Part shown: piece after piece, positions 7,622-15,664 of the stretch
Layout: every line of letters starts with the position of its first letter
Position numbering within the stretch: the stretch's first letter is position 1
Assembly (NCBI GenBank): GCA_050952225.1
Contig: JBMNKL010000001.1
Span: 186,001-250,000 of the forward strand
DNA length: 64,000 bases
DNA from: JBMNKL01 sp050952225
Lineage (GTDB): Bacteria; Bacillota; Clostridia; Acetivibrionales; DTU013
Reading direction: 5' to 3'
Made by a program: the position numbers and the translations under genes
The notes under the pieces: generated by a model
What the model was told of the DNA's origin: nothing
The model's input: only the letters and a program-made list of their open reading frames with translations
The model's database searches: none

Positions 7622-9493
7622 TTGGCCGGAAATGATAATGTTGAAAACAGCGTTTTTTCCGAAGAAGAACAGGATGTAAAGGCATATGATTCCCGATTGA
7701 TGAAAAGGCTCCTGAAGTTTGCTTCAAGGTATTGGCATTATTTCCTTTCCGGCGGGGTCATGCTTTTCGCCTCGACGGCAGCCGACCTGGCAAGGCCTTA
7801 CCTTATAGGTGTTACCATTGATAATTATATTAAAAACAGCGATGCCGCGTCGCTTAACAGGATGGGACTTTATTTGCTGGGGCTGATTGCGGCAGGATTC
7901 ATTTTTAACCTGCTTCAAATCTACATAATAAGTTATGCGGGCCAGTCCATCATATACAATATAAGGCAGCTGATTTTTTCGCATCTTCAGAAAATGCCGT
8001 TGGCATATTTCGACAAAAACCCCGTTGGCAGGCTCGTCACGCGGGTAACGAACGACACGGAAACACTGAATGACATGTACACAAATGTGTTGGTCACGCT
8101 ATTAAAGGACGTTGCAATATTTATAGGCACGTTTGTTATCATGTTCAGCCTCAATACCGCCCTGTCCCTGGTCGCTTTAGCTGCTATGCCCGTTGTTGCT
8201 GCGGTTACAATACTGTTCAGGATCAGGATAAGAAAAGTGTACAGGAGGGTCAGGATAGCGCTGGCAAAGATAAATTCCGCAATATCGGAGAATATTTCCG
8301 GAATGCGCATTATCCAGTTGTTTGGCAGGGAAAAACAAAACTATGAGAAATTCAACGAAATAGGGAAAGAATATAAAAAAGCCGCTATGAATGAAATCGT
8401 GACATTCGGCCTGTTCCGCCCGGTCATCGAAATGCTGTCATCCTTTATCCTGGCCCTCCTGGTCTGGTATGGCGGCTCAAGAGTTATGGAAGGAACGCTT
8501 CAATTCGGCACCCTTTATGCTTTTATAAATTATACGGGAATGCTGTTTTACCCCATTAATGACTTTGCCGAAAAATACAACATTCTTCAATCTTCCATGG
8601 CAGCCTCCGAAAGGATATTCCTTATCCTGGACTCACCGGCAGAGGAGGATGACGGGATGTATTCCATCAAGGATAATTTGTTTGTCAAATACTCCCCTGA
8701 CGGGAGTTTCTCGCCAGTTAAAGAAGTAAAAGGCGATATCGAGTTTAAAAATGTATGGTTCGCCTACAACCAGGATGATTGGGTGCTGCGCGACGTCAGC
8801 TTTAAGGTTCCGGCAGGCCGGACGGCGGCTATCGTAGGCGCCACCGGCGCAGGTAAGACATCGATTATCAGCTTGCTGAACAGGTTGTATGAAATACAGA
8901 AAGGTGAAATTCTCATTGACGGAATTAACATAAAGGATATCAGGAAAAATGACCTGAGAAGAATTATAGGGGTTGTTCTTCAGGATGTTTTCCTGTTCGG
9001 CGGAAAGCTTAAGGACAATATAAGACTAAATGAAGAAAGCATCAGTGACGAAAAAGTAAAGGAAGCGGCAAAACATGTCAATGCAGACGGCTTTATCAGA
9101 AAGCTCCCTCTTGGGTATGACACTGAAATAACGGAACGGGGATCAACTTTATCCGCAGGACAGAGACAACTGCTTGCGTTTGCCCGGGCGCTGGCGTTTG
9201 ACCCTGCCATACTGGTGCTGGACGAGGCTACTTCAAATATTGATACCGAGACAGAGTCCCTGATACAGGATGCGCTGGCCAAGCTCACAAAAAACCGTAC
9301 CACCATAGTTATAGCACACCGGCTGTCTACAGTGCAGCATGCGGACAATATCATAGTGCTGCACAAGGGCAGGGTGAGGGAATCCGGCAATCACCAGGAA
9401 TTAATGGCCAGCAAAGGTATATACTATTCCCTCTGCCTGTTGCAATACCAGAACGGCAGCATTCCACTTAATGGCAACCTACACCACTATTGA
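7622..9493 (+). CDS. ABC exporter half-transporter, BmrD-like partner
   Basis: Partner of the preceding half-transporter, with GAGGAGG upstream of its TTG start. Six-helix exporter domain (~25-330), then an ATPase domain with Walker A VGATGAGKTS, a variant signature TLSAGQRQ (A for G) and a canonical Walker B LVLDEATSNID with the catalytic Glu. So the Glu-bearing site pairs with the first subunit's intact signature, and the degenerate site combines the first subunit's Asp with this LSAGQ. That asymmetry is a hallmark of BmrCD/TM287-288-type heterodimers. 623 aa, intact. Confidence 0.92.
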   Translation: MAGNDNVENSVFSEEEQDVKAYDSRLMKRLLKFASRYWHYFLSGGVMLFASTAADLARPYLIGVTIDNYIKNSDAASLNRMGLYLLGLIAAGFIFNLLQIYIISYAGQSIIYNIRQLIFSHLQKMPLAYFDKNPVGRLVTRVTNDTETLNDMYTNVLVTLLKDVAIFIGTFVIMFSLNTALSLVALAAMPVVAAVTILFRIRIRKVYRRVRIALAKINSAISENISGMRIIQLFGREKQNYEKFNEIGKEYKKAAMNEIVTFGLFRPVIEMLSSFILALLVWYGGSRVMEGTLQFGTLYAFINYTGMLFYPINDFAEKYNILQSSMAASERIFLILDSPAEEDDGMYSIKDNLFVKYSPDGSFSPVKEVKGDIEFKNVWFAYNQDDWVLRDVSFKVPAGRTAAIVGATGAGKTSIISLLNRLYEIQKGEILIDGINIKDIRKNDLRRIIGVVLQDVFLFGGKLKDNIRLNEESISDEKVKEAAKHVNADGFIRKLPLGYDTEITERGSTLSAGQRQLLAFARALAFDPAILVLDEATSNIDTETESLIQDALAKLTKNRTTIVIAHRLSTVQHADNIIVLHKGRVRESGNHQELMASKGIYYSLCLLQYQNGSIPLNGNLHHY

Positions 9494-9518
9494 CACACCT
9501 TTACAATTATGTTAACAT
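9490..9518 (+). promoter_or_regulatory. Probable promoter of the GreA-tail gene
   Basis: TTGACA at 9490-9495, a 17-nt spacer and TAACAT (4/6 match) at 9513-9518, about 110 nt upstream of the ATG at 9627. It overlaps the end of the ABC gene. Confidence 0.5.
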
Positions 9519-9626
9519 GTATATGAAGGCGTTTCGTTGAAACCTCGCGAAATGTCTTTTTATATTTTATTGATTGTCCCATTAAATGTAATTTGGCTAT
9601 ACGCAGTTTGTGAGAGGGAGATGAAG

Positions 9627-10082
9627 ATGCAAAAGACAGAATTATCCGAACGGATGTATAAAATACTCAACGACCACATTGTTTCTATAGAAAGGGAAAA
9701 GGAAACAGCCGTTAAAGATTTTTATTCCGATAATGTCGCAACAGGTACGGATTGTGAGATATTCTTCGGAGAATACATCACCGGGCTTAAGAATTATCTG
9801 AAAAGTGTCAAAGTGAAAAAAGACATGCCTGACTGCTGCCCGTTAGTAATAATAGGCTCTACGGTTGAAGTAATTGATACGGCTGATAATGAGGCTTTTA
9901 ACTACCGCATTGTGCTTCCTATGGCAAACAACTCCCCTCACGATATGAGTATTGCATCCTGCCTTTCCCCTATAGGACGGGCATTGCTTTTAAAACCTGC
10001 CGGCAGCAGGGTTTCTATAAAGACTCCCGGCGGGGAAGTAATATATGATATCGTGAAAATATCTATACCTATTCTACCATGA
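9627..10082 (+). CDS. GreA/GreB C-terminal-domain protein
   Basis: About 151 aa. Residues ~70-150 look like the FKBP-fold C-terminal domain of GreA/GreB: VIIGSTVEVID, a DMSIASCLSPIGRALL block and PGGEVIYDIVKISI. The N-terminal ~65 residues (KTELSERMYKILNDHI...) are helical but too short to be the GreA coiled coil with its acidic tip, so transcript-cleavage activity should not be assumed. Start at 9627 has GGGAG 6 nt upstream; an earlier in-frame ATG at 9537 lacks one. It may bind RNA polymerase like other Gre-domain proteins (Rnk/TRCF-interacting types); that is inference. Confidence 0.7.
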   Translation: MQKTELSERMYKILNDHIVSIEREKETAVKDFYSDNVATGTDCEIFFGEYITGLKNYLKSVKVKKDMPDCCPLVIIGSTVEVIDTADNEAFNYRIVLPMANNSPHDMSIASCLSPIGRALLLKPAGSRVSIKTPGGEVIYDIVKISIPILP

Positions 10083-10278
10083 CCATGATATCAAGCCTGG
10101 CTTTTACTTTCTGTTTAAAATCTGCAATAGCCTGCTCTCTTGTTTTCTTGCCTGCCGTATACCCGTGTACTTGTTCACGCCAACATGAGTTTACTGCTTC
10201 TTCATACCGGGTCTTATTTTTGCCGTTTGCGAGCTTTGCAGCCTTGTAAAATACGTCAAACATATCCTGGTAAACCAT
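10069..10278 (-). pseudogene. Possible solute-binding protein C-terminal fragment
   Basis: A 69-residue frame containing YEEAVNSCWREQVHGYTAGK followed by KTREQAIADFKQKV, which resembles the C-terminal helices of family 1 extracellular sugar-binding proteins. An in-frame TGA sits immediately before its first ATG and there is no signal peptide or ligand-binding domain. It overlaps the end of the GreA-tail gene by 14 nt. Most likely a remnant; a fortuitous frame is possible. Confidence 0.35.
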
Positions 10279-10471
10279 TCACCAATGCATAAACATGACC
10301 GGGATAAATCTTTCAACACTTGTTTCCATATATTAGTTTTGTTATGCCATATTTACTCTCCAAAGGAATGAGTTATAAAAGATGAAATAACCATGCCAAT
10401 TTTATAATGGGTATGAGTATATATAGATAAATTTCATATGTCTATTAATTTCACTGAACAGATAAAAACTT

Positions 10472-11518
10472 GTGATAGTATCGGTGAATCTTGAAGATAT
10501 CGAATATGAACATCTTCTCGATTACAAGTCGCTTTACAACTATATAAAGGAGAGGCTTGTAAAGGGAAAATACACCTATGTGTTTATTGATGAGGTGCAG
10601 CAATGCAAATCTTTTGAAAAAGCAGTCGACAGCCTGTTTATAAAAGATAATGTCGATGTGTATATTACAGGCTCGAATGCAAATATGCTGTCAGGAGAGC
10701 TTGCAACGCTGCTGTCGGGAAGATACGTGGAAATATCCATGCTTCCTTTATCTTTTTCAGAATACCTTGAGTTTACTGGAGGAAAAGATATTAAATCGAG
10801 CTTCAACGATTACCTGAGATTCGGCTCATTCCCTTACGTGGCAAGCCTTAAAAAGAGTGATGCCATAATCAGGGCATATATCGACGGAATTTACAACACC
10901 ATATTAATCAAGGATGTCGCCAGTCGTGAAGGTATAACGGACATTTCAGTACTTGAAAGCATAGTCAGATTTTTATGCAGCAACACAGGCAGTCCCGTTT
11001 CTGTAAAAAAAATAAGCGACACGATCAATTCAAGCGGCCGCAAAATATCGGTCAATACTGTCGATAAATATTTGCGAGCTTTGACCCAAAGCTATATATT
11101 CTATAAGGTCGACAGGTATGACATCAGGGGGAAGCAGTACTTAAAAACACTTGGCAAATATTATATTGTCGATACCGGGCTTCGCAATATGCTGTCATCA
11201 AGCTCATCATCCGACCTGGGACATTTGCTTGAAAATATAGTGTATCTTGAGTTGTTGCGCAGGGGATACAAGGTCAATATCGGGAAACTTGCAGAAAAAA
11301 AGGTTGATTTTGTAGCAAGCAATACCGATGGCATGGAATATTACCAGGTATCCGCTTCCGTACTCGATAACAGCACACTGTCAAGGGAACTCGAACCGCT
11401 GCGGAAGATTCCTGATAATCACCCCAAATACCTGTTGACACTTGACGATATCATCCCAAACACCAACTATGACGGTATTCGCCACGTTAATTTGCTTGAC
11501 TGGCTTTTAAAAGAATAA
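10472..11518 (+). pseudogene. DUF4143/AAA_14 ATPase lacking its Walker A N-terminus
   Basis: Belongs to the prokaryotic AAA_14 + DUF4143 family. Present are Walker B YVFIDEVQQC (~residues 36-45), the ITGSNANML sensor-like motif, SGRYVEISMLPLSFSEYL and the C-terminal DUF4143 part with a nuclease-like LENIVYLELLRRGY and KKVDFVA. The first GTG codes straight into the strand before Walker B, so the usual N-terminal ~45 residues with the GxxRxGKS P-loop are missing, and I see no trace upstream. The rest is intact over 348 aa. It cannot bind ATP normally, so it is probably a decayed gene. Confidence 0.75.
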
Positions 11519-11540
11519 AAAAAGCCCTCCTGTGAGGACT
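11513..11540 (-). terminator. Terminator of the MBL-DUF3006 operon
   Basis: On the minus strand AGTCCTC and GAGGGCT pair (one G-T) around a short loop, followed by a run of at least seven T. It lies just beyond the DUF3006 stop and abuts the ATPase stop on the other strand. Confidence 0.7.
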
Positions 11541-11557
11541 GGTATAAGTTGTATATC

Positions 11558-11755
11558 TTAATCTTTCCAAACGTCATCCATTAATTTTTTTATGCTTTCT
11601 CCCCTTTTTGCCGTTTCGTCAGCATTAATGCTTATCGATATTATATCTCCTTCCCTTGCGCCCGGAACAAGGACCTTAGGCATGTTCACCATGGTCCTGT
11701 CAGGCAGTTCAACAACTGCGTATTCCCCTTCAAATCTATCAATCGTTACCTTCAT
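11558..11755 (-). CDS. DUF3006 domain protein
   Basis: A 65-residue protein beginning MKVTIDRFEGEYAVVELPD, matching the small DUF3006 family (KVTIDRFEGxxAVVEL). No function is established. Start at 11755 has AGGAGG 6 nt upstream. It follows the MBL-fold hydrolase gene after 11 nt. DUF3006 genes commonly sit directly after ComEC-like MBL hydrolases in Firmicutes, so the two likely act together. Confidence 0.85.
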   Translation of the reverse strand: MKVTIDRFEGEYAVVELPDRTMVNMPKVLVPGAREGDIISISINADETAKRGESIKKLMDDVWKD

Positions 11756-11766
11756 TGTTGCCTCCT

Positions 11767-13269
11767 TCACCTCGGCGGGTTACACCTGCTGCAAGGCGTA
11801 TATCCGCCGTTCTTTGCATCAGAAAGCGATATGGGCTTTTGACTTTTACTAAGATACCGGCATCCGCCGGAATGGTACTTTGTCCCCGATTTTGTGATGT
11901 ATACCGTTATATCTTTCTTTTCCTCTTCCCTTTGTTCTTTTGTCTGCCCGTTAGCAGCCTGCTTCCCAGGTTCTGCCGGTTGCTCTTGCGGTTTTTTCGG
12001 GGAGGCCTTTTTATCAAATGTTATATTTTTACCATCTGTGGCAGCAATAATAGTGCCGGATTCATCTGTCCTATATACCTGTACCCCGAATGTTTTCAAC
12101 CTGTTTAAGATTATACTGTCAGGGTGTCCGTACTGATTATCTTTCCCCACGCTGATTATAGCATATTTAGGTGATACGGCTTTTAAAAACACGGGTGATG
12201 TCGAGCTTGTGCTACCATGATGTCCTACTTTTAGCACGTCGGCTTTTAAATTGTACCCTTTTGCAACCATCTCTTTTTCTGATACGGCTTCAGCATCTCC
12301 GGTAAACAAAAATGAAGTCTCGCCGTAGGTCAGCTTTATCACGGCAGAATAATCATTTATATCTTCATACCTGTCACTGTTAGGAGCAACCATTTCTGCT
12401 TTGACGCCTTCTCCCAGGTCCAATATGACACCGGCTTTGGCAGTCATAACCTTGAGGCCTTTATTCTTTATGGACAACAGCACGTCTTCAAATGTTTTCG
12501 TGTTTGTGCTTATTTTTGGCATATAGACCACGCCTATATCGAAGGAATCAATCACAGAATCCAAAGAACCTATATGGTCTTCGTGCGGGTGAGTGCCTAC
12601 TAATACGTCAATTCTGCTTATTTTAAGTCCTTTTAAATAAGACAGTATAAGGCTGCTGTCAGCATTATTGCCGGCATCTATAAGCATGGTTTTTTCCGGT
12701 GCCTGGACCAGAATGCAATCAGCCTGGCCTACATCAATGAAGTGTACCTTTAGTTCGCCTTTCGGTTTTCCCGCTTGCTGCGCGGGAGCTGTTTCCTTCT
12801 CAGTTTCCGCCGGTTCTGTAGCAACTGTGCTTGTATCACCTGGTTCCGTTGTTTCCTCAGGTTCGGAGAGTTCCGTTTCCTGCGCCTTGTCCTGGTTACC
12901 ATCTGTTATTGCATCGCCCGGCATTGCAGCATTATTCTCAATGCCGCCAATCCCACTAGACTCTGGGATTGTTATGTTCTCCGGCGCAGTAAGCGCCAAG
13001 GCGCAAGTGAATATTATGAAAAGTCCATACACCAATGAGGCAATAATAATTTTCCACGGCTTCCTGCTTCTAAAACCTAAGGGCATCTTTGACGGTTTGG
13101 GATTTGTTATTTCTTTTTTCCTGAAATATAAAAATGCCATCAGGCAACCCAGGTATGGAAGCAGTATTCCTGTTGCAAGCCATAAATACGGATTAGCCCC
13201 ATACTTTTGAGACCTGTAATATGTTGCGTATGCGAGAATAAAGTAAACCAACAAAGCTAAGACTTTCAA
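11767..13269 (-). CDS. Membrane-anchored ComEC-like MBL-fold hydrolase
   Basis: 500 aa, full frame. Two to three N-terminal membrane segments (residues ~1-20, 27-48, 72-95) are followed by an acidic P/T/E-rich linker (~100-170) and a metallo-beta-lactamase domain like the soluble part of ComEC: VHFIDVGQADCILV, the zinc motif THPHEDHIGSLDSVI, FLFTGDAE and VGHHGSTSS. The last ~50 residues (KYHSGGCRYL...YTPCSRCNPP) carry Cys and His resembling the small Ada-type metal-binding domain. It probably acts outside the membrane on nucleic acid or phosphodiesters; substrate unknown. DUF3006 follows in the same operon. Confidence 0.88.
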   Translation of the reverse strand: MKVLALLVYFILAYATYYRSQKYGANPYLWLATGILLPYLGCLMAFLYFRKKEITNPKPSKMPLGFRSRKPWKIIIASLVYGLFIIFTCALALTAPENITIPESSGIGGIENNAAMPGDAITDGNQDKAQETELSEPEETTEPGDTSTVATEPAETEKETAPAQQAGKPKGELKVHFIDVGQADCILVQAPEKTMLIDAGNNADSSLILSYLKGLKISRIDVLVGTHPHEDHIGSLDSVIDSFDIGVVYMPKISTNTKTFEDVLLSIKNKGLKVMTAKAGVILDLGEGVKAEMVAPNSDRYEDINDYSAVIKLTYGETSFLFTGDAEAVSEKEMVAKGYNLKADVLKVGHHGSTSSTSPVFLKAVSPKYAIISVGKDNQYGHPDSIILNRLKTFGVQVYRTDESGTIIAATDGKNITFDKKASPKKPQEQPAEPGKQAANGQTKEQREEEKKDITVYITKSGTKYHSGGCRYLSKSQKPISLSDAKNGGYTPCSRCNPPR

Positions 13270-13309
13270 TACGATCCCCTCTGATAGATTATTGTAAATT
13301 GTCTATAGA

Positions 13310-13315
13310 ATTATA
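13310..13315 (-). promoter_or_regulatory. Extended -10 element upstream of the MBL gene
   Basis: On the minus strand TGCTATAAT forms an extended -10 about 45 nt upstream of the ATG at 13269. No good -35 at 16-18 nt. The flank is very AT-rich (repeated AATATTGT/ACAAAATATT). Confidence 0.4.
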
Positions 13316-13540
13316 GCACATTGTCAATAAAATATTGTTAACAAAATATTGCAAACAAACGCTCCTGTTGCCCGCTCGATCCGTTTGTAGCTCACAGTAT
13401 CTGCTCTCCCGCTTTCCCTCTTAATCTCAAAAAACCCGGTCCAATCCGGCAACAGCATGGAAAACACGACAAATAATCAAAATGCCATAATAATCAGAAA
13501 AGGATGGAATCTTTATGGAAGTGACAGGCATCAACACTTA

Positions 13541-13856
13541 CTTGGCGATATAACGGCAGGACTATACATGACAGACTGCCGTTGTAATAGCCAGCAACAA
13601 TTCCCAAAACGCAAACAAAATGTGTCCGATAGTTACAGTTGCACCGCTTTCGCACCGCACAGATTTAAAAAGAAAATTTGACGTATTGCTATACGTTGGA
13701 AAGGACAACGTTAAAAAAGATTGTATAGCGCAAATGCAACTAATACAACCAATCTGTAAAGTCGATTTAGGAGAATACCTTGGTTTCATAAGTACAGAAA
13801 AGCAAGCTGAAATAATGGACGCCTTTTTAGAAATGATAGGGCATGAATGTGAGTAA
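13541..13856 (+). pseudogene. Decayed MazF/PemK-type toxin gene
   Basis: The 3' two-thirds read like an mRNA interferase of the MazF/PemK fold: in one frame VVIASNNSQNANKMCPIVTV runs into APLSHRTDLKRKFDVLLYVG and ends QPICKVDLGEYLGFIS...MDAFLEMIG. In an adjacent frame upstream GDI, the usual MazF start, appears at about 13544, but a stop and frame change separate it from the body, and the loop between strands 1 and 2 is missing. No antitoxin gene is visible. It is likely a dead toxin; one deletion plus a frameshift explains what is seen. Confidence 0.6.
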
Positions 13857-13911
13857 GTTCTAAAAAACACAAAGCTTCGAGCATTACAGCATAATCCACA
13901 GCAAAGGTATC

Positions 13912-13942
13912 AAAAAGGGGTTTCGTCAAGCCTTGAAACCCC
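13912..13942 (-). terminator. Terminator of tRNA-Thr
   Basis: On the minus strand directly after the encoded CCA, GGGGTTTC and GAAACCCC form a perfect 8-bp stem with a 10-nt loop, followed by TTTTT. Confidence 0.88.
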
Positions 13943-14018
13943 TGGAGCTGGTGGACGGACTCGAACCCCCGACCTGCTGATTACAAATCAGCTGCTCTAC
14001 CGGCTGAGCTACACCAGC
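13943..14018 (-). tRNA. tRNA-Thr (anticodon TGT)
   Basis: 76 nt including encoded CCA. Acceptor GCTGGTG pairs with CACCAGC; the anticodon stem GCTGA/TCAGC closes a 7-nt loop with TGT. T arm GGTTCGAGTCC. Own promoter (14036-14063) and own terminator, so it is a single-gene unit. Confidence 0.96.
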
Positions 14019-14035
14019 ACATTTGACTGTTTTTC

Positions 14036-14063
14036 ATTATAGCAGATAATTTTTCTTATGCAA
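14036..14063 (-). promoter_or_regulatory. Promoter of tRNA-Thr
   Basis: On the minus strand TTGCAT (14058-14063), a 16-nt spacer and TATAAT (14036-14041) end 17 nt before the tRNA 5' end. The rest of the gap to 14330 is AT-rich with no frame or repeat that I can support. Confidence 0.75.
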
Positions 14064-14330
14064 AGAGCATAATATTGTACTCTTGACACTTTGACAGTAT
14101 AACAAGGGAATGCCGATGAGTCAACACCTTTGGTGAAAATATTCGCCCGGCTTTCTTGCATTCCTATAGTATTCTATCTATTCTGTTCGTTTAAACCACC
14201 ACTTCCTTGCTTTTTATATTTCGCGTTGTGCCCCCGGTAATCTATAATGGCTTCATTATAGAACATCATATTAATATCGTGCAATAATCTACCTTGTAAT
14301 ATAAAAGACTGTCCGCTCGTAAAAACAGCC

Positions 14331-15082
14331 TTATCGTTCCTGGCTGTTTGCGCTTGAAGCTTCCGCCAGTTCCATGTAGTGCCGTGTCAGTTCCGGGTAT
14401 TCTTCCAGGAATGCTTTCGCACTGTCATTAACTGTGTACAGGCCTCGCTTTACCCTGGTGAACCAGCCGTAATGATTATCCCTGAGAATATTCGGAGTTT
14501 TTGCGCATGTACCGGCTTTCACAAGCTGCGATGGCGACATGCAGCCATGTTTAATCAGGCAGCATGCAATATGGACTGCCTGCTCCCTGTACGCCGTGAC
14601 CAGTTTTACCCTGTTTGTCCCGCCGGTATTATACCGGCCGCTGCGGCCAATTGTTTCATTTATTATATGATGGCGCACTTTTCTGCTTGCACGCATGCTT
14701 TTCAAACGGTCAAACGCGTCCGGATGAAAATGAACTTCAACCCGGTCTTCCCGTTTTCCTTTCTCACGGTAATCAATCCAAGCTCAAGGCGGCGAAGCAG
14801 CATACACATGTCTCTCCATGCGGCTGTCCTTTTCCCGCCTTTCGGAAACGGAACGGCCACATAAACGGAATCCGCGGCTCGCTGGCGTTTTACGGCCTGG
14901 ATCAGCAGCTTTAGATTGAATGATGTTTTCAATTCCACGATTACAAGCTCATCGCCCTTGATTGCCGACAGATCGCAGCCTTTTACTTCGGCCTGCACCT
15001 GGTAGCCAAGCGATTCAAGGTATTCGCGCACAGGGTCATAAATGTCGGCTTCGCGTATTTTTTCACCGGTTTTTTTAATCAT
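14331..15082 (-). CDS. DUF2161 family putative PD-(D/E)XK nuclease (one frameshift)
   Basis: Matches the DUF2161 family: an N-terminal nuclease-like fold with LESLGYQVQAEVKGCDLSAI then DELVIVELKTSFN (the D...ExK triad), LLIQAVKRQ, and a C-terminal winged-helix-like part with ILRDNHYGWFTRVKRGLY. The two halves lie in different frames and join if one G is added to the GGG at 14741-14743 (sense strand), giving TGVEVHFHPDAFDRL, so a homopolymer undercall is likely. Start at 15082 (MIKKTGEKIREAD) has GGGGTGAT upstream. The nuclease role is inferred from the fold; no substrate is known. Confidence 0.75.
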
Positions 15083-15256
15083 GCGTAATATCACCCCAGG
15101 ACACATCAGGCAGAAAAAACACTTCTTTTCTTGTACTTATTATGCAGGACAACAGCTTGAAAAACAACCAGACTTTTTCATAAAATATAAAGTAACATTA
15201 CCGGGCATGTTTATTGCCAAAAAACACCCGGCAGCGGGAAGAATCGGAGGACAGTA

Positions 15257-15373
15257 ATGGCGAAGTACGAGAGATACCTTGAGGGCAATTTTCATGAATT
15301 ACTGGACAGGCTGCACCGCGATATAACCGGCGGCAGTATTTCAGCCAGCTATGAGGATGGCAGCGATATCTGA
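15257..15373 (+). pseudogene. DUF6054 family protein stub (first 38 codons)
   Basis: A frame of 38 codons starting at the ATG at 15257, after a good GGAGG site: MAKYERYLEGNFHELLDRL and then GSISASYEDGSD. This is the N-terminus of a family annotated DUF6054 in Firmicutes, whose members continue with a ~70-residue beta-rich part (CAVRVYERYS...). Here a TGA follows at 15371 and no remainder is visible before the terminator 40 nt on. Probably a 3'-truncated remnant. Confidence 0.5.
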
Positions 15374-15407
15374 TATTATGAATATATTCAAGAACATAAA
15401 TATTGCT

Positions 15408-15435
15408 AAAAACCCGCTAAAATAGCGGGTTTTTT
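15408..15435. terminator. Bidirectional terminator-like hairpin
   Basis: AACCCGCTA (15411-15419) and TAGCGGGTT (15423-15431) form a perfect 9-bp stem with a 3-nt loop, with TTTT after it on the plus strand and A-rich sequence before it. It would end the DUF6054 stub transcript and, read on the minus strand, the tRNA-Pro transcript. Confidence 0.8.
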
Positions 15436-15445
15436 GGACAATCAA

Positions 15446-15521
15446 TGGTCGGAGTGGCGAGACTCGAACTCGCGGCCCCATGGTCCCAAACCATGTGCGC
15501 TACCAACTGCGCTACACCCCG
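15446..15521 (-). tRNA. tRNA-Pro (anticodon TGG)
   Basis: 76 nt with encoded CCA. Acceptor CGGGGTG pairs with CACTCCG (one G-T); anticodon stem CATGG/CCATG, loop TTTGGGA. The shared hairpin at 15408-15435 ends transcription on this strand. Confidence 0.96.
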
Positions 15522-15543
15522 ATACTATATGCAATTCTTACAA

Positions 15544-15589
15544 CTGCCTGCTCGCAGGCCGGTTTCCGCTGCCGTCAGCGCAGAGGCAG
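15544..15589. repeat. REP-like double palindrome
   Basis: Two adjacent perfect hairpins, GCCTGC-TC-GCAGGC (15546-15559) and CGCTG-CCGT-CAGCG (15567-15580), lie inside outer arms CTGCCT (15544-15549) and AGGCAG (15584-15589). This GC-rich cruciform lies between tRNA-Pro and the IS30 element in otherwise AT-rich DNA. It resembles extragenic palindromic repeats; no second copy is visible in the window. Confidence 0.5.
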
Positions 15590-15648
15590 GCTGATTGCGT
15601 GTAGAATATATTTTACTACATCCGGCGCGCCAAATCAACAAGTATAAT

Positions 15649-15664
15649 CGGATATCATTATTAT
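15649..15664. repeat. Left 16-bp direct repeat flanking the IS30 element
   Basis: CGGATATCATTATTAT, identical to 16879-16894. Probable target-site duplication. Confidence 0.75.
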
